Part shown: in pieces, positions 1-8,423 of the stretch
Layout: every line of letters begins with the position of its first letter
Numbering within the stretch: the stretch's first letter is position 1
Assembly: GCA_017309115.1 (NCBI GenBank)
Contig: JAFLEF010000024.1
Coordinates: 1-64,000 of the forward strand
DNA length: 64,000 nt
Reading direction: 5' to 3'
Origin: Verrucomicrobiota bacterium
Lineage (GTDB): Bacteria; Verrucomicrobiota; Verrucomicrobiia; Limisphaerales; UBA9464
Translations under genes and position numbers: made by a program
The notes under the pieces: model-generated
Told to the model about the DNA's origin: nothing
The model's database searches: none
The model's input: the letters and a program-made list of their open reading frames with translations, nothing else

Positions 1-397
1 TGTCGCTCCAACCTCCGCCGCCTCCGGTTGAGCGACAGGCCCCGCCGGGGCATACCTAAGAACATCTCCGCCGGGGGGATGCTGGCGAGCCATTTCATAT
101 CGCTAAATGTCGGTATCCTTAACATTATAAATCAGCGACAGACGATCTGTCGCAATATCTGTACTACGACGAGGGTGCTTGAGGCTTAAGGCGCTGTCGA
201 TGAGTCTTCAAGAGAAGGCGTGTTCGGATACCGAGGCAATATTGCGACAGTTCCGAGGCGGACGAATCGCAATACCTGTATTGCGACGGAATCCGATGTT
301 TCGAACCGGTTGTAAATCAACCGATTTTGAAATGGGGTTGGCGGATATCACGCCATATGACGATGGCGTCCCCACCGGTCGGGTTCGGGCAGAGTAA
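1..397. other. Non-coding, dyad-rich DNA
   Basis: No credible gene is visible here. The stretch holds several short inverted repeats built on the hexamer GCGACA and its complement TGTCGC, which occurs at 1-6, 32-37, 135-140, 148-153 and 244-249. Bases 1-37 form a hairpin with about 12-bp arms and one bulged base. Bases 135-153 form a 7-bp-arm hairpin. Bases 267-286 are an 8-bp-arm dyad (TCGCAATA / TATTGCGA) with a 4-base centre, and an imperfect copy of it lies at 150-171. A 10-bp palindrome GCAATATTGC is at 236-245. Function is unknown. Confidence 0.5.
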
Positions 398-658
398 AGG
401 GACGGCAGGCCATGCCGCGAGGTCCTGCATCAGCCACTCGGCGAATTGGGGGAGTGGATGCGGGCTGAGCGACGGCAGCGTCTCCCGGTCGTCCTGACGC
501 GGGCCGAGGTGAAATCCGTCCTGGACGCGGCGAGTCCAGAGGTCCGGTTGCCGCTCCAACTGCTTTACGGCACCGGATTGCGGGTCATCGAGATGTTGCG
601 CCTGCGCGTGAAGGACCTGCATCTGCCGCAGCGATTCATCCTGGTTCGGGCTAGCTGA
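398..658 (+). pseudogene. Integron-type tyrosine recombinase fragment
   Basis: The open frame from 398 (no start codon needed) encodes about 86 residues that read like the middle of an integron integrase: a VLHQPLGELG stretch, then RLPVVLT followed by a helix, then LLYGTGLRVIEMLRLRVKD. The Arg in GTGLR matches the first catalytic Arg of the tyrosine recombinase family. The N-terminal core-binding domain is missing upstream, beyond an in-frame stop at 395-397. The C-terminal part with the HxxR box and the catalytic Tyr is missing downstream. The frame ends at 656-658, exactly where an array of 7-bp repeats begins, so the gene is a remnant and cannot be active. A 70-codon reading from TTG 446 would be the only intact frame. 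The family call is firm for so short a piece; the integron subtype is inferred from sequence flavour. Confidence 0.7.
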
Positions 659-701
659 GAGCTGAGAGGTCAGCGGTCAGAGGTAAGGGGTAAGGGGTAA
701 G
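654..701. repeat. Heptanucleotide repeat array
   Basis: Seven consecutive 7-bp units: GCTGAGA twice, GGTCAGC, GGTCAGA, GGTAAGG twice, then a partial GGTAAG. The same unit types recur at 16822-16900. The array starts inside the last codons of the integrase fragment. Confidence 0.85.
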
Positions 702-827
702 CCTCTCCAAGTCTCACCCTCTCACGTTCGCCGGCTCTCCCCCCTCCTTTTTCCCGTTGGGGTGACACTGCGCGGAGCCTTTCCCAGGGTCTATCCGGCG
801 GCAACCCGTGGAGGGTTCCGCCTGCGT

Positions 828-1319
828 TCAGGCGGTCAGTACGAGTCGCTGGCAGATTTGTTCCACCAGTTCATCGGGAGAGGCGGCGACATCGAAGCAG
901 GGGATGTCGGCGGGGGGTTCGAGGGTGGCAAACTGACTATCCAGCAGGGTGGGAGGCATGAAATGTCCCTTCCGTTCCCGCAGGCGGGAAGCGATCAACT
1001 CTTTTGAACCGTGCAGGTGGGCAAACTTCACGCCGGGTTCGCCGTGGAGCAGCAGCTGACGGTGGCTCTGGCGCAGGGCGGAACAGGCGATCACGGCGCT
1101 GCGTCCGGCGGCATTCTCGTTCCTCATGAACGACTGGATGGCCAGCAACCAGGGCCGCCGATCGTCATCGGTCAACGGAGTTCCCGCCCGCATTTTGGCG
1201 ACGTTTTCGGGTGGGTGAAACGAATCACCATCCCGAAACGACCAACCGAGCCGCTTGGCGACACGTTCTCCGACGGTGCTCTTTCCCGAGCCGGAAACGC
1301 CCATGACAATCAGGATCAC
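828..1319 (-). CDS. gntK: Gluconokinase
   Basis: Phosphorylates D-gluconate with ATP to 6-phosphogluconate in the cytoplasm, feeding the pentose phosphate or Entner-Doudoroff route. The 163-residue length is normal for the GntK/IdnK family. A Walker A loop GVSGSGKS is at residues 7-14, followed by the family's DGDSFHPPENVAKM region, which positions gluconate, and by the RERKGHFMPPTLLDSQ segment near residue 115. The ATG at 1317-1319 gives a start that fits family alignments. It stands alone, with no transporter or dehydratase nearby, so its role in gluconate use cannot be refined from context. The region 1320-1592 on its other side has no gene. Confidence 0.93.
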   Translation of the reverse strand: MILIVMGVSGSGKSTVGERVAKRLGWSFRDGDSFHPPENVAKMRAGTPLTDDDRRPWLLAIQSFMRNENAAGRSAVIACSALRQSHRQLLLHGEPGVKFAHLHGSKELIASRLRERKGHFMPPTLLDSQFATLEPPADIPCFDVAASPDELVEQICQRLVLTA

Positions 1320-1592
1320 GGGTGAAGTTTAAGCGGAAAGCGGGAAGGGAAGAACTGGGAAAGTCATGGGCCGGCAAAATCGGCTGGCGAGCGCCACCCG
1401 TCCGACCCGACCGAACTCTGAACGGGAAAGTCGTTTACTTCTGTCGATGCCTTGGCCGAAAATGTCGGGAGGTAGGGCTCACGAGTCTCTATTCGTCTCC
1501 CGGAGATTTCCGGGTCCAGCGGCATGTCTGCTGCTTCCGAATGGGACTGGTGGGTGCCCACCCCCGAGCGGGACGAAAACCCATACTGATTG

Positions 1593-2909
1593 ATGTTTCT
1601 GAACCTAGGAAGCCGACCTCAAATCTGGAGCCGAGCCTTTGCTCTGGCTGTGGCGGCGATTCCCAGTACCTCCACGGAGGTGTTCGGGGTGGAGGCCGAC
1701 CAAGTTTTGTCGTTTAATCCGGGGAAGTTCATCATTCAACCGCAGTTCGACTTTAGCAGCCAATACACGGACAACTTGTTCTACGCGGCCCAGGGTTCGG
1801 AGATTTCCGCGACGACCTTCAATCCGCCGTTGGAGTCGGACGTGTTGTGGTATCTGACCCCGGGCGTGGAGGTTCAATATGGTCGAAATCCGGAAAACTC
1901 GATCAAAGTTTCGGGTTTCTACGATCAGATTCTGTATACCAAGAATCCGGATTTCAATTCGGACCAGCAGCGGTTCGCGGTGGAGACGCGTCTGGAATTC
2001 GGCCGCTTTGTGCTCAAAGGGGGAGACAATATCAGTTGGCTAGACACGATTCTGGGGGGCAATACTGCGGTTCGGGACCGTACGCCCATCCGGCAGTTTA
2101 TCTGGACCGACAATTATCGGCTCACCTACGACGCCACGATGAAGACGGATTTCTATCTCGGGGTGAACCACAACCGGATAGACTACCTGCAAACCGTCAA
2201 TTTGTACGATCAGGGCACGGTTCTGGGAACGTTGGGGGCCACCTACAAGCCAACGGAGCGAATTGATGTGTTTGTGGAGGCGGAAGGGGGGCATACCTCT
2301 CTGGAGCCCAACGCTCCCTTCCAGGCCCCGGTCAATCCTTCGAACATTTACGGTGGATTTGTGGGCGCCAGTGGGACGTTTACCTCGCGTCTGGATGGCG
2401 AAATCAAGGTCGGCTACGAGACCCGGGATTTCCCCGGAGCCACGGTGGATACTTCCAACACGGGTTCGCCCGCCGTGGTCATGGGTTTGACCTACACCCA
2501 GAGTGCCCGCCGGCTGTACAATCTCTCGTATGAGCGTCGGGTGGGCGTGTCCTCCCAGGTTCCCGACCAATCCTACATTTTCGACCTCGTCTATCTGACC
2601 TTCACGCAATCCATCGGCACTTCCGGGCGATGGTTGCTGCAGGTCCGCGGAGGTGTGTCCTTGGGCGATTACAGCGAACGCATCACGTACTTGGGAGGAG
2701 TCATTCCCATCAATAACGCCCGGACCGACCAAACCTACTCGGCTTCGTTGACCATGTCGTACCAGCCCAATGCTTGGCTGACGGCCTCGGCCGCCTACCA
2801 ATTTGAAAAATACACTGCTGAGTTTCCCGATCAGTTGGCGTTCGATCTCAGCGGACTGAACGATTTCCACGTTAACCGCATCGTACTTCGAGTCTCCATT
2901 GGCTACTGA
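1593..2909 (+). CDS. Outer-membrane beta-barrel protein of exopolysaccharide cluster
   Basis: A 438-residue secreted protein. The start is taken as ATG 1593, with a TTG directly before it. An N-terminal signal peptide runs to about residue 32, and the mature part is full of alternating aromatic/polar beta strands ending in a terminal aromatic-rich strand (VLRVSIGY), typical of outer-membrane barrels. It lies directly before a Wza-type export gene and a Wzc-type kinase gene in the same direction, overlapping or nearly touching the next gene. Barrels in this position in exosortase-linked polysaccharide loci are thought to form or assist the export pore; that role is inferred from context. I saw no conserved catalytic motif. 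Confidence 0.75.
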   Translation: MFLNLGSRPQIWSRAFALAVAAIPSTSTEVFGVEADQVLSFNPGKFIIQPQFDFSSQYTDNLFYAAQGSEISATTFNPPLESDVLWYLTPGVEVQYGRNPENSIKVSGFYDQILYTKNPDFNSDQQRFAVETRLEFGRFVLKGGDNISWLDTILGGNTAVRDRTPIRQFIWTDNYRLTYDATMKTDFYLGVNHNRIDYLQTVNLYDQGTVLGTLGATYKPTERIDVFVEAEGGHTSLEPNAPFQAPVNPSNIYGGFVGASGTFTSRLDGEIKVGYETRDFPGATVDTSNTGSPAVVMGLTYTQSARRLYNLSYERRVGVSSQVPDQSYIFDLVYLTFTQSIGTSGRWLLQVRGGVSLGDYSERITYLGGVIPINNARTDQTYSASLTMSYQPNAWLTASAAYQFEKYTAEFPDQLAFDLSGLNDFHVNRIVLRVSIGY

Positions 2910-2910
2910 C

Positions 2911-3489
2911 ATGAAAACGACATCGAAACTCCTGAAATTTCTCGTGGTGTGGGTCACCGTGCTGGCCTCCGGGTGGATCTCGGCGGAAGCTCAGTTGGCC
3001 AACCGAAAGATTCAACCGAACGACGTCCTGATCATTCGGGTTCTCAACGAACCGGACATGACCCAGGAGGCCAAAGTCACCAATGATGGTCGGGTGAACT
3101 ACTTCTTTATCGGTGACGTGGAAGTGGGTGGAAAGACCATCGGCGAAGCCAAGGCCTTCATTCAGGAAGCCCTGAACAAGGATTACCTGGTGGATCCGCA
3201 GGTCAGCATTGAGGTCCGCCAGTACGCCCTGCAGGTCATTACGGTGCTGGGTGCCGTCAACAAGGCCGGCCAGGTGCAGTTGCCTCCCGACCGTCAGGTG
3301 GACATTGTGGAGGCCATTGGTCTGGCGGGTGATTTCAACCGGTACGCCAACAAGAGCCGGATCGAGTTGCGCCGCCGCGGGCAAAACACTCGGTACTCGT
3401 ATGATGATTTGCGAAAACTGACGGATCCCGCCAAAAAGATTTACGTCGAGCCGGACGACGTCATCGACGTTGCCGAATCCAAGTTCTAA
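2911..3489 (+). CDS. Polysaccharide export protein, Wza family
   Basis: A 192-residue periplasmic/outer-membrane export protein. The start is ATG 2911, one base after the preceding stop codon. A signal peptide covers about residues 1-28 (WVTVLASGWISAEA), then a Poly_export (PES) domain with the usual PNDVLIIRVLNEPDMTQE opening and a GRVNYFFIGDVEVGGKT segment, then one SLBB-like domain (VITVLGAVNKAGQVQLP). It lacks a lipobox cysteine and the extra domains of E. coli Wza, so it is a short form. Tight spacing on both sides indicates co-transcription with the barrel gene and the tyrosine kinase gene. Together they would carry a surface polysaccharide across the envelope. Confidence 0.9.
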   Translation: MKTTSKLLKFLVVWVTVLASGWISAEAQLANRKIQPNDVLIIRVLNEPDMTQEAKVTNDGRVNYFFIGDVEVGGKTIGEAKAFIQEALNKDYLVDPQVSIEVRQYALQVITVLGAVNKAGQVQLPPDRQVDIVEAIGLAGDFNRYANKSRIELRRRGQNTRYSYDDLRKLTDPAKKIYVEPDDVIDVAESKF

Positions 3490-3506
3490 TGCAGCCCCGC
3501 TGATTT

Positions 3507-5690
3507 ATGGACGACCAATCCCAACCCCAGGCCAGCAACGCCGGAAGCGGCACGACCGATGCCCACAAACTGCGCGAGTACTGGCATACTGTCCTCGAAC
3601 GTCGGTGGCTGATTTTGTCGGCACTGACGGTCGTGGTGGTGCTCGGAGTACTTTATGCCTTCCGCACCACGCCGATTTACGAAGCAGTGGCCCGGCTCCA
3701 GATCGATCCCGAAACCGGGGGTGTCCTGAGCCTTCGCGACGCCATTTCCTGGGGCAATAAGGACCAGGAATACCTGCAGACTCAATATCGCAACCTGCAG
3801 AGCCGGTCGCTGATTGAAGGCGTCATTGCCAAACTCAAGCTGGATACGGACCCCCGTTACGCCCCGCAGCAGGACAAGGTCAAGGCGGTGCTCGACGACT
3901 TGGAAATCGCGCCGATTCGTCTGACGCGGTTGGTCGAGGTGAAGGCCCGCCATCCCAACAACCAAGTGGCGGCGGACATTGCGAACACCACGGTGGACAT
4001 GTTCATCGTGCAGAATCAGGACCGGAAAAGCCAAAAGGCCATTGCCGGGTACATGATGCTCAAGCGCGAAGCCACCGCCCAGGAAACGGAACTAACTGCA
4101 GCTATCGAAGCCTTGCAAAAGTACCGGGTGGAGAAGGGCATGGTCTCGCTGGTCGACGACTTGAAGCAGGGCGAAAATGTGGATGCTCAGGCCCTACGCA
4201 ACGCCCGACAGGAGCTCGATGCCCAATCCACGCGGGCCGCCGAGCTGCAGAAGATGACCGACGAAGGGGATCGGTGGATCAAGGAAGGCAAGGACATTGC
4301 CGACTTCCCCGGGGTGAATCAGGACAAGTTGGTCAACGAGTTGAAGGGCCGGCTCGCCATTGCCGAATCGACCCTCTCGGTTCTCCGCACGCGGTATCGG
4401 GATAAGCATCCCAAAGTGATCGAGGTCTTGAATTCCATCGCGACCGACCGCGAGAAATTGAAGGTCGAATCCCAACGTGCTTACGACGCCATGCTGACCG
4501 GGTATCAGGTGGAGAAAGCCCGCGAACAGCAGGCCATGGCCAAGTATCGCGAGGCCGAAAAACGGATGACCGACCTGAACGCGGCGCGGACCAAGTTCGA
4601 CATCCTGAACCGGCAAAAGGAACGCTCGGAATTCATGTACCAGCAGGTGCTGGCCAAGATGCGGGAATACGATCTGAACTCCAAAGACACGGCGCAAAAC
4701 ATGGTGATCGTGGATCGGGCCACGCCTCAGCCACGGCCGGTGAAGCCGAACAAGCCGCTGATTCTGGCCGCCAGTTTGGTGGGTGGACTCGCGTTGGCTC
4801 TGGGCCTCGCGTTCTTCATCAGCTTCCTCGACGACTCGATCAAGAGTCAGGAAGACATCGAGAATTACCTTCGTCTGCCGTTCCTCGGCTACATTCCCAA
4901 CATCAAGTCGACGAACGTCGTGGAGCGCGACTTGCAAGCGCACCATCATCCCACGTCGAGCACGGCGGAAGGATTCCGGACGTTGCGAGCCGCGGTCGCC
5001 CTCGCCCGGAACTCCGACAAACTGCGGGTCATTTCGATCACCAGCACGATTCCGTCCGAAGGTAAGTCACTGGTCGCTTCGAACTTCGCCATCGTCACGG
5101 CCCAAACTGGCCTGAAGACACTGCTGGTGGATGCTGACTTGCGTCGTCCCTCGGTGCACAAGGCCTTCCAATTGCAGAGCCCGATCGGTCTCTCGGCCTA
5201 TCTGGCCGACCGGGTCCGGAGCGTCTCCGAGATTGCCCACTCGAGTGAGGTTCCCAACCTCGACGTCGTGTGCTGTGGGGCGATTCCGGCCAATCCGTCG
5301 GAATTGGTCAGCTCCAAGCGAATGCTCCAGTTCCTGGAGGAAGCGTCGCAGAAGTACGATCGAGTGGTGCTTGATTGTCCCCCGATCTCTGCCGTGGCTG
5401 ACCCGCTGGTCGTGGGTGCGATGAGCGACGGCGTGATCTTCGTGACCAAGTTCAACAAGATCCGTCGGGAACACGCTTTGCGTTCCGTGCAGCGAGTGCA
5501 GGACGCGGGCATCCACATTATCGGACTGGTCCTCAACGACATCGATTTCGAAGGCAAGGACTCGTACTACTACAGCTACCACTACTACCAAAACCGGTAT
5601 TATTCCTCCCACTACCGCAGCCGGACCGGAGCCGAGGCGACGCCGGGCAAGAAGGGTGGCAAAGAGACGGCCGATTCCAGCAAGTCCTAA
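3507..5690 (+). CDS. Polysaccharide co-polymerase / tyrosine autokinase, Wzc type
   Basis: A 727-residue inner-membrane protein that sets polysaccharide chain length and regulates export by autophosphorylation. An N-terminal Wzz domain starts with a membrane segment at about 34-52. A long periplasmic coiled-coil region runs to about 410, and a second membrane segment lies at about 418-442 after the PRPVKPNKP proline-rich motif. The BY-kinase domain has Walker A SEGKS near 515, Walker A' VDADLRRP near 541 and Walker B VVLDCPP near 620. A tyrosine cluster, nine Tyr in 21 residues, lies at about 687-707 and is the expected autophosphorylation tail. It is the last gene of the export set and is followed by an intrinsic terminator. 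A cognate phosphatase and the glycosyltransferases are not in the window. Confidence 0.92.
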   Translation: MDDQSQPQASNAGSGTTDAHKLREYWHTVLERRWLILSALTVVVVLGVLYAFRTTPIYEAVARLQIDPETGGVLSLRDAISWGNKDQEYLQTQYRNLQSRSLIEGVIAKLKLDTDPRYAPQQDKVKAVLDDLEIAPIRLTRLVEVKARHPNNQVAADIANTTVDMFIVQNQDRKSQKAIAGYMMLKREATAQETELTAAIEALQKYRVEKGMVSLVDDLKQGENVDAQALRNARQELDAQSTRAAELQKMTDEGDRWIKEGKDIADFPGVNQDKLVNELKGRLAIAESTLSVLRTRYRDKHPKVIEVLNSIATDREKLKVESQRAYDAMLTGYQVEKAREQQAMAKYREAEKRMTDLNAARTKFDILNRQKERSEFMYQQVLAKMREYDLNSKDTAQNMVIVDRATPQPRPVKPNKPLILAASLVGGLALALGLAFFISFLDDSIKSQEDIENYLRLPFLGYIPNIKSTNVVERDLQAHHHPTSSTAEGFRTLRAAVALARNSDKLRVISITSTIPSEGKSLVASNFAIVTAQTGLKTLLVDADLRRPSVHKAFQLQSPIGLSAYLADRVRSVSEIAHSSEVPNLDVVCCGAIPANPSELVSSKRMLQFLEEASQKYDRVVLDCPPISAVADPLVVGAMSDGVIFVTKFNKIRREHALRSVQRVQDAGIHIIGLVLNDIDFEGKDSYYYSYHYYQNRYYSSHYRSRTGAEATPGKKGGKETADSSKS

Positions 5691-5709
5691 CCACCTTGGT
5701 GCACCATCT

Positions 5710-5739
5710 GGCCGCTTCCCGCGTGGGAGCGGCCTTTTT
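5710..5739 (+). terminator. Rho-independent terminator
   Basis: A GC-rich hairpin (arms GGCCGCTTCCC and GGGAGCGGCC, loop GCG, one bulged T) followed by TTTTTCTTT. It lies 20 bases after the stop of the tyrosine kinase gene. The leftward DUF456 gene ends just beyond it, so it may serve both strands, though the T-tract favours the + strand. Confidence 0.85.
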
Positions 5740-5741
5740 CT

Positions 5742-6248
5742 TTAGTGGGCGAATCGATTCATCAGCAGGGTGAAGACCCACAGGGCGATCATGGCGAGGC
5801 TGCATCCGATCTTTCCCAGGGTCCCGGCCAACATGCCAATGGCGGCACCGACACCGGCCTTGCCTGCTTCCCGCCATTCCCGGCCGCCTAGCATTTCGGC
5901 CAACGCCGCGCCCAGCAGGGGCAGCAGGACCAGACCGAACGGAGGAAACACAAAAATGCCGAGGATGGCGCCCAGGCCGGCGCCGACCACTCCGCGCCAA
6001 GTGGCACCCAGGCGCTTGGCGCCATAGGTCGTCGCCAGGAAATCAAGGGCCAGAGAGAGCGCCGCCAGGAGGCCCAGGCCGATAATGATGATCCAATGCG
6101 GCGCGGCGGCGCCAAACCACAGTTTGTGTCCCAAAGCGGCCGCAAAGATCAGGGGGGTTCCGGGTAGCCCGGGCAATACGGCCCCGGCGACCCCAATCAT
6201 CATGACCAAGAGAGTCAGGAGAAACCCAATCACATCGGTGGCGCTCAC
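5742..6248 (-). CDS. DUF456 family membrane protein
   Basis: A 168-residue integral membrane protein of the DUF456 family, function unknown. It has an N-terminal hydrophobic hairpin with the typical GVAGAVLPGLPGTPLIF motif (residues 19-35), a WIIIIGLGLLAALSLALDFLATTYGAKR segment, and then glycine-rich helices (GVVGAGLGAILG) before a last membrane segment. Family members have 4-5 membrane spans and two internal glycine-zipper-like repeats, as here. It is transcribed alone, toward the end of the polysaccharide set. 173 bases separate it from the cupin gene on its upstream side. Confidence 0.88.
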   Translation of the reverse strand: MSATDVIGFLLTLLVMMIGVAGAVLPGLPGTPLIFAAALGHKLWFGAAAPHWIIIIGLGLLAALSLALDFLATTYGAKRLGATWRGVVGAGLGAILGIFVFPPFGLVLLPLLGAALAEMLGGREWREAGKAGVGAAIGMLAGTLGKIGCSLAMIALWVFTLLMNRFAH

Positions 6249-6377
6249 GGCCGAAAACTAGCCGGAGTTTTCCTCAATGCCATCCGGTAGGGCGACGCTC
6301 TGTGGAGCCTATGGAGTGCGGCAGACCTTCTAGCCACTCATGAGGAACACGCCGGCGAGACGCCAGCGCTCCCAGAC

Positions 6378-6397
6378 GGCTCGGTGGAACCTCGCCC
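6378..6397 (-). repeat. Copy of dispersed GGGCGAGG...CCGAGCC element
   Basis: Read on the - strand, this 20-base stretch matches the core of the elements at 28796-28827 and 35708-35739, except for one missing T. It sits in the 173-bp gap between the DUF456 and cupin genes. Confidence 0.6.
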
Positions 6398-6421
6398 GAC
6401 CGAGGCACACCTTGCGGTTGC

Positions 6422-6751
6422 TCAGGCGACAGTCAGCGGTCCATCGAAGACCGTCAGGCTGATCACTTCGGTTCGCGCAACATGGGGACCATGCCGGACT
6501 CCTCGGGCGACATGGAAGAAGGTTCCCGGTCCGTAGATCACACCGTCCTCCTCCCACTCGCCGGATAGCACATAGACGGATTCATTGGCGTTGGGATGGA
6601 CGTGAGCCGGTACGGTGACACCGGCGCGGAACTTCCGCAGGACCGTCACGCCGCCGGTGACTTCATCGCGGCGAAGAATTCGGAGCTCAACACCCGGATA
6701 CGGCCCGGGTTGCCAGGGCCCATCGGCGGCTGGAACGGTACAGGGAAACAT
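6422..6751 (-). CDS. Cupin domain protein (ChrR-like)
   Basis: A 109-residue single cupin. The metal-binding motif 1 (HVHPNANESVYVLSGEWE, residues about 53-70) and the second motif (YGPGTFFHVARGVRHGPH, about 73-90) are both present, so the fold should bind a divalent metal. Small cupins of this kind resemble the C-terminal domain of ChrR anti-sigma factors, but no partner sigma gene is nearby. It starts 51 bases after the stop of the zinc-dependent dehydrogenase gene on the same strand, so the two are probably co-transcribed. Substrate and role are unknown. Confidence 0.82.
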   Translation of the reverse strand: MFPCTVPAADGPWQPGPYPGVELRILRRDEVTGGVTVLRKFRAGVTVPAHVHPNANESVYVLSGEWEEDGVIYGPGTFFHVARGVRHGPHVARTEVISLTVFDGPLTVA

Positions 6752-6802
6752 CGCCGCAGCCTCGCGTTTGGCCGTCGGGATGCAAGTCGCCGACGCTCGG
6801 CC

Positions 6803-7852
6803 TCAGAGAACTTGGGGACGGACAACGACCTTGAGGGCTCCAGGTTGGGCGATGGAGGCCAGCTGAATGGCGGCGGCTGTCTCGCCGAGGGGGAACTCGT
6901 GAGTGACCAAGGGACGGACATCCAGTCGCCGCGAGAACACGAGGCGGGCCACCTCCCGTTGCAGCGTGAAGTCCGAGGAATAACTTCCCACCAAGGACTT
7001 CTCGTCGACGCAAATCTGGGCCAGATCCAGCGGCGTCTCGTGACCTCGCAAGGTATGGGCAAAGAGCAAGACGAAGCCGCCGCCCCGTACCAGGGTCTGT
7101 CCCTGTCGGACCGCCGCATCACTCGGAACCGTCACGACGACGGCATCCACTCCCCGACCCTCACTAAACCGCTGGACTTGCTCGCCCAGATTCGGATCGG
7201 CGCCATCCACGGTCAGCTCAGCTCCGAACTGACGGCCCAACGTACGGCGGGATTCCATGAGATCTGATCCCATCACGCGGTAACCGGCCAGGGTCAGCAG
7301 CCGGGTGAAGAGCAGTCCGATGGGTCCCTGGCCGACGACCAGGACGGTATCGCCGCGTTGCAGGGGCAGTGTGCGGACTCCTTTGAGCACTGTATTCACC
7401 GGCTCCAGCAAAGCGCCTTCGATCCAGGAATTGCGTTGGGGAATGGGTACGACGCCGGGCAAACAGAATGGCAGGACCCGGACGAACTCCGCGAACCCTC
7501 CCCCGGCCGGTTCGAATCCGGCCGTGATGCCGGTGCGACGGTACGTGGCGCACTGGGCGAAGGCTCCATGGCGGCAGTAGTGGCAGGTTTGGCAGGGAAC
7601 GTGGTGGTGCAGGCCAACGCGGTCGCCCACCTGAAACCCGCGCACCCGCGCTCCCACCTTCACGATGGTGCCGGCGGTTTCATGGCCGAAGATTCGGGGC
7701 GGTGGCACGGAGCCCGACTGAATCTTTTTAATGTCAGTCGGACACACGCCACAGGCTTCCACGCGCACCAGGATTTCAGCGCTTGTGAGACGAGGCACGG
7801 GCACCGTTTCGAGCCGCAGATCCTGGATTCCCCGATAGACGATCGCGCGCAT
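6803..7852 (-). CDS. Zinc-dependent alcohol/polyol dehydrogenase (MDR family)
   Basis: A 349-residue cytosolic oxidoreductase of the medium-chain dehydrogenase family. From ATG 7852 the protein begins MRAIVYRG as in most relatives. Catalytic zinc ligands are in CGVCPTD (Cys34/37) and GHE (His57, Glu58). A structural zinc lobe has Cys 87, 90, 93 and 101. The nucleotide-binding motif is GQGPIGLL near 175. Substrate cannot be told; sorbitol- and threonine-dehydrogenase-like enzymes share these features. The open frame continues 40 codons upstream (to 7972) and there encodes RRQFLRATG, which looks like a twin-arginine signal core but lacks a proper hydrophobic stretch. I kept the shorter start. 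The cupin gene follows 51 bases downstream. Confidence 0.85.
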   Translation of the reverse strand: MRAIVYRGIQDLRLETVPVPRLTSAEILVRVEACGVCPTDIKKIQSGSVPPPRIFGHETAGTIVKVGARVRGFQVGDRVGLHHHVPCQTCHYCRHGAFAQCATYRRTGITAGFEPAGGGFAEFVRVLPFCLPGVVPIPQRNSWIEGALLEPVNTVLKGVRTLPLQRGDTVLVVGQGPIGLLFTRLLTLAGYRVMGSDLMESRRTLGRQFGAELTVDGADPNLGEQVQRFSEGRGVDAVVVTVPSDAAVRQGQTLVRGGGFVLLFAHTLRGHETPLDLAQICVDEKSLVGSYSSDFTLQREVARLVFSRRLDVRPLVTHEFPLGETAAAIQLASIAQPGALKVVVRPQVL

Positions 7853-7972
7853 CTCCCGGGGCAGTCGTGTTGTCACCCGGCGATGAAGTGCCAGGAAGCC
7901 GGTTGCTCGCAAGAATTGACGTCGACCCATCAACAGCGTCGATATCGCGCTGCCGCCGGCAGGTGCGTCCAC

Positions 7973-8423
7973 TTCGGAACCGTCGCGACCATTTCTCTGG
8001 GATTTGAGCCCCGAGGAATTGAAGGGCCGGCCGATCCGGACGGGTCAGCATTGCTTGGCGTGCACGGCGGGGAGCGGAAGCAGTTGCACCGGCCAAGTGG
8101 TGACGGCGTGAATTTGAAAAGGGTTTGGCTGCTTCGGCGCTACCCACTAACCAGTTGAGAGTTGAGAGTTGAACGTTGAGAGTAGCGAAAACCGGTGAAC
8201 CGGATCTGCATGGTGTCCACAAACCCATTGGCATCTCTAACGTGTTGGATTCGAGGTCTTTTCTCTCAACTCTCAACTTTCAACTCTCAACCGGTTTGTG
8301 GGTAGAAAAGACTTGGAGTCCAGCGCGTAAGAAGTGCATGAGGGTTTGTTGATCCCAATGCAGATCCGGTTCACCGGTTTTCGCTCCTTTCAACGAAGGG
8401 GCGGGTCGGGCTAAAACCGCGGC
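7973..8423. other. Intergenic region carrying a composite inverted repeat
   Basis: No gene is visible. Its right half, 8140-8391, is a two-module inverted repeat described separately. The left part, 7973-8139, shows nothing recognisable. Confidence 0.6.
8140..8391. repeat. Interlocked inverted repeat with heptad arrays
   Basis: Two modules, each present in both orientations, in the order A-B-A'-B'. Module A (8140-8182) begins CTACCCAC and carries four GTTGAGA-type heptads at 8154-8181. Its inverted copy A' is 8264-8304, with heptads at 8264-8291. Module B (8183-8263) contains a 28-bp segment (8184-8211) repeated perfectly in inverse orientation at 8358-8385. The similarity of B and B' extends with mismatches over roughly 80 bp, to the shared GTCTTTTCT end. 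Because the pairs interlock, only one pair can form a simple hairpin at a time. Confidence 0.85.

Noticed and set aside
1-37. Possible integron attC site
   Set aside because: It has a GTTRRRY core but is far too short between cores for a normal attC, and no gene cassette follows. Kept only as a dyad note.
654-701. CRISPR-like array
   Set aside because: Repeats are 7 bp, contiguous and without spacers, and no cas genes are present.
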